This document shows positions 18,799 to 25,005 of a stretch of 64,000 nt of DNA, piece by piece. Both the position numbers and the translations under genes were made by a program. Source of the DNA: JAQBQB01 sp963846925 (GTDB lineage: Bacteria; Gemmatimonadota; Gemmatimonadetes; Gemmatimonadales; Gemmatimonadaceae); NCBI GenBank assembly GCA_963846925.1, contig CAWJXW010000002.1, positions 124,001 through 188,000 on the forward strand, in the 5' to 3' direction. The notes below the pieces were generated by a model that had not been told where the DNA came from, did no database searches, and saw only the letters and a list, made by a program, of their open reading frames with translations. Each line of letters starts with the position of its first letter. The first letter of the stretch is position 1.

Positions 18799-20056
18799 TT
18801 AACGACGGCCGCCGCGGAACCCGCCGGTGCGGCCGACGCCCGGACGGTTGGGGAACCCAGCGATCGGCCTCTGGATGCCGACGGGCCCCCGCCGAAACGG
18901 GAAGACGCGGCCGTTCAAATTGCCCGTGAGGATCGGCCCCGAGGAAAACGGATAGAAGTTGTACGGGTACGGATAGTACGGATTCGAGAAATCCATGTAC
19001 GGATATGGATTTCCGTTGTACGCGGACATCTGGTTGGTCGGATAGCAGCCGAGCGCTGTGCAGTACGTCGGGGACATCGGCTCGGGCGTTTGTTGTTCCG
19101 TCACGACGATGGGAGGCTGCTGCTGCGCCGGCTGAATCACGATCACCTGCGGTGCCGGCGCGTAGTTCATTCCTGCCGTGGCGCGGAGATAGGCGTCGGG
19201 ATCGTAACCTGGCCCTTCGGCGCCCGGCTGCGGTGTCCAAGCAACCATGGCCTGCAAGACGCCGCGCGGCACGTTGGCGCGGAACAGCGCAGCGACCTCA
19301 TTGCCGTTCAAGCTGAATTGCTGCCCACTGGCGACGATCAAGGTCCGCACAGCCGACGAATCGACGTGGTGCAGCGCGTCGATCACGTCAGCGACGGTGA
19401 GCGGCGCCGCAGCCGACGCGCGCGCGGTCGTGGACGTCATTCGGCGAGACTCGAGCGAGTTGAACACTTCCGACGGAAGGCTCGACGGCATTCCGGCGTC
19501 TCGCCATTGGTCGACGTGCTCGATCAACCCCTGTCCCGCGTGCACGGTCTCGACCTCGAGCCAGTTGCCCGTGGACGTAATGGCCAACACGCCGCTCGAC
19601 GTCCCGGCGAGCCCAACGTCGCACGTGTAGTTGGAGTGGATGTAGACGCGCCGTCCCGTCGACGCCCACTCAACCGCGCGCGTCCCGCGACAGCCGTTCT
19701 CGTCGAACGAGTTGTTGGCTCCGTTGGCGATGAGCCGGCGTCGCCCGGTGACCTTCCCGCGCGCGATCGTGAGCTGCTGAACACCCGTCGTGCCCGCGAT
19801 GGGCACGACGCAGGTGTAGAGCGATTGCGACGGGTCCGCGTATCCGGCGGTCGTGTCGGCCTGCCAGCATCCGATCCACGGCGTCCAACGCGGATCCATG
19901 CCCGACCTTCCTGACTGCGCAGTGTATTGCGCGGCGGGACTGTGTGGGAGGGGGATACTGAGCGGCGCCGGATGACGCTGCCGCGACCAGCAAAGCCAGC
20001 GCGAGGGTTTCGCGCGACGAGCGCCACCGTAGAACTGCAGGTTTTCCGCTCAACAT
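18799..20056 (-). CDS. secreted protein of unknown function, one frameshift
   Basis: I do not recognise the family. ATG 20056 gives a Sec signal (SRETLALALLVAAASSGAAQ). The sequence shifts frame near 19950, at a CCCCCTCCC stretch, and continues as GMDPRWTPWIGCWQADTT. The mature part (about 370 residues) has a conserved-looking N-terminal beta region with cysteines (YTCVVPIAGTTGVQQLT, FDENGCRGTRAVEW, IHSNYTCDVGLAGT), a middle helical region with VADVIDALHHVDSSAVRTLI, and a C-terminal tail rich in Pro, Tyr, Gln and Asn ending in a Gly/Arg-rich stretch. It is divergent from the YCII/ECF42 operon. A cell-surface role is possible; function unknown. Confidence 0.7.
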
Positions 20057-20237
20057 GGGTACCTCGGATGTTCTCAACTTCTCTTCTATGCATATCCTGG
20101 TGCCGTGGCGCCGACCAGAGGCGATTTTGTTCGCCCGCCACGTCCTTGCCCGGCACCGCTTGCATGAAGCCTCGGAAACGCGGTTTAGTTGCTGGCCCGG
20201 ACCGTTTGTCTGACGACCTCGAGGCCCGAAATCCGCG

Positions 20238-20264
20238 TGTCGATTGCGGCCGACTCCATTCGAC
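20238..20264 (+). promoter_or_regulatory. putative ECF42-type promoter upstream of the DGPF gene
   Basis: TGTCGA (20238-20243) and CGAC (20261-20264) are separated by 17 bp. As I recall the published ECF42 consensus, the -35 is TGTCGA and the -10 is CG(A/T)C, so this site fits exactly in both boxes and spacing. It lies about 75 bp before the start of the YCII/DGPF gene, followed by an ECF42 sigma factor, which supports autoregulation. A strong ribosome site AAGGAG (20323-20328) precedes the ATG at 20338. Confidence 0.6.
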
Positions 20265-20337
20265 GTACCAGTGAACCCGCGATTCCGAGGGCGAACCGGC
20301 CATCCGAATCGCGGCGTCAACCAAGGAGAACACGACA

Positions 20338-20769
20338 ATGCGCGTCATGGTGATCGTCAAAGCGAGCAAGAACTCCGAGGCCGGCGGCATCCCTGACACC
20401 CAGATGCTCAAGGAGATGGGCGCGTTCAACGAACAGCTCGTGAAGGCCGGGATCATGCTCGCCGGCGATGGACTCAAGCCAAGCTCGGCCGGCAAGCGCG
20501 TTCACTTCAGCGGCTCGAAGCGAAGCGTGGTCGACGGGCCGTTCGCTGAAACCAAGGAGCTCGTCGCCGGCTTTTGGATCTGGCAGGTTCGTTCGCTCGA
20601 CGAGGCCGTCGAATGGGTCAAGCGGTGCCCGAACCCGATGCCGGGCGAGGAGTCGGACATCGAGATCCGCCCATTCTTCGAGGCCGAGGACTTCGGCGAG
20701 GCACTCACGCCCGAGCTCCGGAAGCAGGAGGAGCGGCAGCGCGCGGAGCTCGCGGCCCGCTCGCGGTAG
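20338..20769 (+). CDS. YCII-related (DGPF domain) protein
   Basis: A 143-residue alpha/beta ferredoxin-like protein of the YCII/DGPF family. It starts MRVMVIVKASKNSEAG and shows the naming motif in VVDGPFAETKELVAGFWIWQ, followed by SLDEAVEWVKRCPNPMPGEE and IEIRPFFEAEDFGEAL. Proteins of this family are the usual genomic partners of ECF42 sigma factors, and the gene lies directly upstream of one here (61 bp). The biochemical role is unknown; it is probably a target of the sigma factor, or part of its signalling. ATG 20338 has AAGGAG 9 nt upstream. Confidence 0.92.
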   Translation: MRVMVIVKASKNSEAGGIPDTQMLKEMGAFNEQLVKAGIMLAGDGLKPSSAGKRVHFSGSKRSVVDGPFAETKELVAGFWIWQVRSLDEAVEWVKRCPNPMPGEESDIEIRPFFEAEDFGEALTPELRKQEERQRAELAARSR

Positions 20770-20830
20770 CCGTTATCGAGTTCGCCCAACGCCCTTGCCC
20801 CGCCCGATTGCGCTGATGTGATTGGAAGCC

Positions 20831-22096
20831 GTGACGGCTTCCGAGACCCATCGCGCGATCGAGGCGGTGTGGCGCATCGAATCGGCGAAACTCATCGCCG
20901 GCTTGGCGCGCATCGTCCGCGACGTCGGCTTGGCCGAGGACTTGGCGCAGGACGCGCTCGTCGCCGCGCTCGAGCAATGGCCGGCGTCGGGCGTGCCCGA
21001 CAATCCGGGCGCATGGCTGATGACCACGGCCAAGCGCCGCGCTATCGACGCCATGCGCCGCGACGCGCTGCACGAACGAAAGCACGCGCAGATCGGCGCC
21101 GAGCTCGAGGACGAACGTGAACGGGCGGTTCCGGACCTCGACGCCGCGATCGACGATCATGTCGGTGACGACTTGTTGAGCCTCATTTTCACCGCGTGTC
21201 ATCCGGTTCTGTCGACCGATGCGCGCGTCGCGCTCACGCTGCGACTGCTCGGTGGCCTGACGACCGACGAGATCGCGCGTGCGTTTCTCGTCCCCGAGCC
21301 GACGATCGCGCAGCGCATCGTCCGCGCGAAGAAGACGCTGGCGGAGCGGCGCGTCCCGTTCGAGGTGCCTCGCGGCGCGGAGTTCCACGAGCGTCTGTCG
21401 TCCGTTCTCCAGGTGATCTATCTCGTGTTCAACGAGGGCTACTCGGCGACGGCCGGCGACGACTGGGTGCGACCGGCGCTCTGCGAGGACGCGCTTCGCC
21501 TCGGCCGCATTCTCGCGGGGTTAGTGCCCGACGACGCCGAGGTCCACGGCCTGGTGGCGCTGATGGAGATTCAATCGTCGCGGTTGCGCGCACGCACGGG
21601 TCCGACCGGCGAACCGGTGTTGTTGCTCGATCAGGATCGGTCGCGGTGGGACCAGCTGTTGATTCGCCGCGGCCTCGACGCGCTCGCCCGCGCCGAATCA
21701 CTCTCCGACGAGCGTGGGCCTTACACGGTGCAAGCGGAGATCGCGGCCTGTCACGCCAGAGCGCGGGTCGCCTCGGACACCGACTGGCCCCGAATCGCCG
21801 GTCTCTACTCCCAGCTGGCCACTCTCGCTCCGTCGCCGGTCGTGGAGCTGAATCGCGCGGTCGCCGTGTCCATGGCTTCGGGGCCGGCGGCGGGGCTCGA
21901 GATCGTCGACTCGATCGCGGAGGAGCCGTCGCTCAAGTCGTACCACCTGCTTCCGGCGGTTCGCGGCGACTTTTTGTCGAAGCTCGGCCGATCGTCCGAG
22001 GCGCGCGAAGAGTTCGAGCGGGCGGCGGGGCTCACGCGTAATGCTCGTGAGCGGGAGTTGCTACTCCAACGAGCGCGCAGTGTAGACGCGCCCTAG
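20831..22096 (+). CDS. ECF42-group RNA polymerase sigma factor with C-terminal TPR-like extension
   Basis: An extracytoplasmic-function sigma factor of about 421 residues. Sigma region 2 (about 1-80) shows RDVGLAEDLAQDALVAALEQ and NPGAWLMTTAKRRAID. Region 4 (about 115-170) shows LTLRLLGGLTTDEIARAFLV and PTIAQRIVRAKKTLAERRVP. Beyond it lies a long helical extension with VIYLVFNEGYSATAGDD, SRWDQLLIRRGLDAL and SPVVELNRAVAVSMASGPAA, the TPR-like domain that defines ECF42 and replaces a classical anti-sigma factor. GTG 20831 or TTG 20822 could be the start; both lack a strong ribosome site. The gene is preceded by its DGPF partner. Confidence 0.93.
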   Translation: MTASETHRAIEAVWRIESAKLIAGLARIVRDVGLAEDLAQDALVAALEQWPASGVPDNPGAWLMTTAKRRAIDAMRRDALHERKHAQIGAELEDERERAVPDLDAAIDDHVGDDLLSLIFTACHPVLSTDARVALTLRLLGGLTTDEIARAFLVPEPTIAQRIVRAKKTLAERRVPFEVPRGAEFHERLSSVLQVIYLVFNEGYSATAGDDWVRPALCEDALRLGRILAGLVPDDAEVHGLVALMEIQSSRLRARTGPTGEPVLLLDQDRSRWDQLLIRRGLDALARAESLSDERGPYTVQAEIAACHARARVASDTDWPRIAGLYSQLATLAPSPVVELNRAVAVSMASGPAAGLEIVDSIAEEPSLKSYHLLPAVRGDFLSKLGRSSEAREEFERAAGLTRNARERELLLQRARSVDAP

Positions 22097-22159
22097 CTCG
22101 ATGGGCATATTCACCTTTCGTCTTAACGGCGTCTCAAGCCGCACGCCGAGGGTATCACT

Positions 22160-22426
22160 ATGTGTCGTAACATCAAAACGCTCGCCAATTTCGCCCCACC
22201 CGCCACGAACGACGAGGTGCGCGCGTCGGCGCTGCAGTTCGTCCGCAAGCTGAGTGGAACGACGAAGCCGTCGCGGGCCAATGAAGCCGCGTTCAACCAG
22301 GCCGTCGACGACGTGACGGCCATCGCCCGCCAGCTGATCGACTCGCTCGAGATCCACGCTCCGCCTCGCAACCGCGAGGAAGAAGCTCGCAAAGCGCGCG
22401 AGCGCTCGGAGCGCCGCTTCGCGTGA
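22160..22426 (+). CDS. DUF2277 family protein
   Basis: An 88-residue protein beginning with the family signature MCRNIKTLANFAPPATNDEV, continuing LQFVRKLSGTTKPSRANEAA and AVDDVTAIARQLIDSLEIHA, with a charged C-terminal helix. DUF2277 proteins are small soluble helical proteins of unknown function, common in Actinobacteria and Gemmatimonadota. It lies 63 bp after the ECF42 gene and 25 bp before the TMEM165-like gene on the same strand, so it could belong to either transcript. Confidence 0.9.
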   Translation: MCRNIKTLANFAPPATNDEVRASALQFVRKLSGTTKPSRANEAAFNQAVDDVTAIARQLIDSLEIHAPPRNREEEARKARERSERRFA

Positions 22427-22451
22427 TCAGCCGACGCGGCAGCGCCGGCTA

Positions 22452-23081
22452 GTGCTCGAGACTTTTCTCACGACGTACATCGCCGTCTTCGTCGCCGAGA
22501 TCGTCGGCGACAAGCTGCTGTACACGTCGGGCGTGCTGGCGACGCGTTTCCACTGGGGCGCGGTCATCTCGGGGATGAGTCTCGCGTTCATGGCCAAGAT
22601 GGCCGTCGCGGTGGCGGTGGGAGCGACGATCGGCAAGCTGCTTCCGCCCTGGCTCGTCGCCGCGTTGACCGCGGTCAGTTTCATCGGCGTGGCGATCGCG
22701 ATGTGGCGTCAGCCGGACGTGCGCACGCCGAAGGAGAAGGACACCCGCATTCTCCGGGGAGCGGCGATCGCGTTCACCACCATCTTCCTTTCGGAATGGG
22801 GCGACAAGGGCATGACCACCGCCGGCGTCTGGGCGGCCGCTAACGTGAGCAGCGCGCCGGGCCGAGGCCTCACGCACGGAACGGCGGCGTTGATCGTGTG
22901 GATCGCGGCGGTCGGAGCGATGGTGACGAAGGGCGGACTCGCGGTCACGCTCGGGTCGGGGATTCGCGCGTGGATCGCCACGCACATCTCGCCGCGGCGG
23001 GTGCGCCACTTGGCGGTTTTGGCGCTCATCGTCCTCGGGATTCTGTCGGTGCTCGAAGTGACCGGCATTCTGGTTGACTGA
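22452..23081 (+). CDS. TMEM165/GDT1 (UPF0016) family cation transporter
   Basis: A 209-residue membrane protein with six or so helices and the internal repeat of the UPF0016 family. Each half carries the E-x-G-D-K cation motif: VAEIVGDKLLYTS near residue 14 and FLSEWGDKGMTT near residue 116. Homologues move Mn2+ or Ca2+ against H+, for example the Mn exporter MneA in Vibrio. The second half motif has Gly where Thr or Ser is usual. GTG 22452 is the start. The stop overlaps the TTG start of the next MFS gene, so the pair is likely coupled. Confidence 0.88.
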   Translation: MLETFLTTYIAVFVAEIVGDKLLYTSGVLATRFHWGAVISGMSLAFMAKMAVAVAVGATIGKLLPPWLVAALTAVSFIGVAIAMWRQPDVRTPKEKDTRILRGAAIAFTTIFLSEWGDKGMTTAGVWAAANVSSAPGRGLTHGTAALIVWIAAVGAMVTKGGLAVTLGSGIRAWIATHISPRRVRHLAVLALIVLGILSVLEVTGILVD

Positions 23082-24267
23082 TCGCTTGACCACCCCGACA
23101 ACGGCGTCGTCAGAACGCGCGGCCGCATTCCGCTTCATCGTTTGCCTCGGCATCGTCAGCCTGTTCGCCGACATGACGTACGAGGGCGCGTATAGCGGGA
23201 TCGGGCCGTTCCTGAACGATCTCGGTGTCACCGCCGCGCTGGTCGGACTGATCTCCGGGTTCGGCGAGATGGTAGCCGCCAGCTTGCGCTATTTCTCCGG
23301 CAAATTCGCCGACCGCACGCGCGCCTACTGGCCGATCGTCATCGTTGGATACGCGATGAACCTGATCGCCATTCCGGGCCTGGCCTTCGTCCACACGTGG
23401 CAGATGGCGGCGGTTCTCATCATCGCCGAGCGCACCGGGAAAGCGATTCGCGGCCCCGCGCGGGACGTGCTGCTGTCGGAGGCGACGGGCGTCGTCGGAC
23501 ACGGAAAAGGGTTCGGCATCCACGCGGCGATGGATCAGACGGGCGCGATCATCGGGCCGCTGTACGTGGCGTTCGCCGTCGCGCGCACGCACGTGTTCGG
23601 GCCGGCGTTTCTCATGCTGGGGATCCCGGCCGTGCTGGCGCTCGCGTCGCTGATCCTCGCGATGTACTACCGACCGAACAAGGGTACGCCTCCCAAACCC
23701 AAAGCCGACGAACCGCTCACGCGGTTGTTCTGGGTTTACGTCGCGGGCTCAGGTCTGCTCGCCATGGGCTTTCTCGACTTCCCACTTCTCGGATACCACT
23801 TCCAGCACACCGGCCTGTTCACTCCGCAGACGATTCCCATTCTGTACGCCGGCGCCATGGGCGTGGTGGGACTGACGGCGTTCATCTGCGGCGTGCTGTT
23901 CGATCGGTACGGGATCTGGGTGCTCGTCGTTGGCATCCTGGCGACGATGTTCGCGCTGCCGCTCGGGTTCCTCGGCGGCCCGACGAGCGCCGCGGCGGCG
24001 GTGATGTGCTGGGCGGCGGGACTCGGCGTGCAGGACGCCACCCTTCGCGCGGGGATCGCGCAGGCGGTGTCCATGAACAAGCGCGGGCACGCGTTCGGCG
24101 CGTTCAACGGCGTGTTCGGCATCATGTGGTTCCTCGGCAGCGCCATCATGGGGCAACTCTACAATCGGAGCCTGATCGCGCTGGTCGTTTTCGGAATGGT
24201 CTTCCAGATCGCGGCGGCTGCTGTGTTCGTCTTCGTGCACCGGCCGATCGAAAAGGCGGCGACGTAG
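23074..24267 (+). CDS. MFS transporter
   Basis: A 12-helix major facilitator of about 397 residues. It has an N-terminal helix (FIVCLGIVSLFADMTYEGAY), motif A in the 2-3 loop (YFSGKFADRTRAYWPI), GKAIRGPARDVLLSEATGVV and MDQTGAIIGPLYVAFAVART, and a second half with ICGVLFDRYGIWVLVVG. The GKAIRGPARD loop is typical of the subfamily seen in archaea and Gemmatimonadota; substrate unknown. The start is TTG 23074 (overlapping the TMEM165-like gene by 8 bp) or TTG 23086, and neither has a clear ribosome site. The stop is followed immediately by the GTGGACCG array. Confidence 0.85.
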   Translation: MTDRLTTPTTASSERAAAFRFIVCLGIVSLFADMTYEGAYSGIGPFLNDLGVTAALVGLISGFGEMVAASLRYFSGKFADRTRAYWPIVIVGYAMNLIAIPGLAFVHTWQMAAVLIIAERTGKAIRGPARDVLLSEATGVVGHGKGFGIHAAMDQTGAIIGPLYVAFAVARTHVFGPAFLMLGIPAVLALASLILAMYYRPNKGTPPKPKADEPLTRLFWVYVAGSGLLAMGFLDFPLLGYHFQHTGLFTPQTIPILYAGAMGVVGLTAFICGVLFDRYGIWVLVVGILATMFALPLGFLGGPTSAAAAVMCWAAGLGVQDATLRAGIAQAVSMNKRGHAFGAFNGVFGIMWFLGSAIMGQLYNRSLIALVVFGMVFQIAAAAVFVFVHRPIEKAAT

Positions 24268-24272
24268 CGCGG

Positions 24273-24312
24273 GTGGACCGGTGGACCGGTGGACCGGTGG
24301 ACCGGTGGACCG
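24273..24312 (+). repeat. tandem array, five copies of the 8-bp unit GTGGACCG
   Basis: Five perfect 8-bp units occupy 24273-24312 and end at GTCAACG. The same unit recurs at 37.48 kb. The array starts six bases after the MFS stop and lies upstream of the PEBP gene. Because eight is not a multiple of three, all three frames of the array are open in both directions. Confidence 0.95.
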
Positions 24313-24378
24313 GTCAACGAGACAGGGAACCCGGTGCTTCCCAATGGGCTAACTTGGGCTCACCTCCGACCGAGCCCC

Positions 24379-24440
24379 AGAGACCTGAGACCAGAGACCT
24401 GAGACCAGAGCAGAGACCAGAGACCAGAGACCTGAGACCA
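24379..24440 (+). repeat. short tandem repeat (AGAGACCTGAGACC) abutting a start codon
   Basis: About 62 bp composed of the 14-bp word AGAGACCTGAGACC and shortened variants (CAGAGACCAGAGACC). It ends directly before the ATG of the PEBP gene at 24441, so the whole near 5' leader is repeat. No separate Shine-Dalgarno site is seen. Confidence 0.9.
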
Positions 24441-24998
24441 ATGAAATCACACATCGCTATCCTGATCGCGCCGTTCATTGCCCTGTCGAGTGCCGGCGCG
24501 CAGAAATCGTCGTTCAAGTTGACGAGCGCCGACATCCACGAGGGCAAGACCGTTCCGAACGCGCAGGTCGCCGCCGTCATGGGCTGCACGGGGAACAACC
24601 TGTCACCCGCGCTGTCGTGGAGCGGTGCTCCCGCCGGAACGAAGAGCTTCGCGCTCACGATGTACGACCCCGACGCGCCGACGGGCAGCGGTTGGTGGCA
24701 TTGGGTCGTGTACAACATCCCCGCGAGCGCGACGTCGCTCGCCGCCGGCGCCGGAGATCCGAAAAAGAATCTTCTCCCCGCGGGCGCCGTGCAGGGCAAC
24801 ACCGACTTCGGAGTGCCAGGCTACGGCGGCCCATGCCCGCCGCCGAAGGACAAGGCGCACCACTACCACATCGCGCTCTTTGCGCTCGACACGGACAAGC
24901 TGGACGTTCCCGCCGGCGCGACCGCCGCGTACGTCGGATTCAACATCCACGGACACACGCTCGCCAAAGCGCAACTGAACGCCACGTACGCCCGGTAG
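24441..24998 (+). CDS. exported YbhB/YbcL-type PEBP (Raf kinase inhibitor-like) protein
   Basis: A 185-residue phosphatidylethanolamine-binding-protein fold. An N-terminal Sec signal (MKSHIAILIAPFIALSSAGA) is followed by the family motifs GNNLSPALSWSGAPAGTKSF, LTMYDPDAPTGSGWWHWVVY and YGGPCPPPKDKAHHYHIALF, which form the conserved anion-binding pocket. Bacterial homologues have no firmly known ligand. The start ATG 24441 is preceded immediately by repeat sequence with no ribosome site, which makes translation control odd. The next gene begins 7 bp downstream. Confidence 0.92.
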   Translation: MKSHIAILIAPFIALSSAGAQKSSFKLTSADIHEGKTVPNAQVAAVMGCTGNNLSPALSWSGAPAGTKSFALTMYDPDAPTGSGWWHWVVYNIPASATSLAAGAGDPKKNLLPAGAVQGNTDFGVPGYGGPCPPPKDKAHHYHIALFALDTDKLDVPAGATAAYVGFNIHGHTLAKAQLNATYAR

Positions 24999-25005
24999 CC
25001 CGAGC

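Noticed and set aside
24273..24440. The short tandem arrays as a CRISPR
   Set aside because: Units are 8-14 bp and directly adjacent, with no unique spacers of uniform length and no cas genes nearby. The Cas4-like domain at 39-42 kb belongs to a TM0106-type protein.
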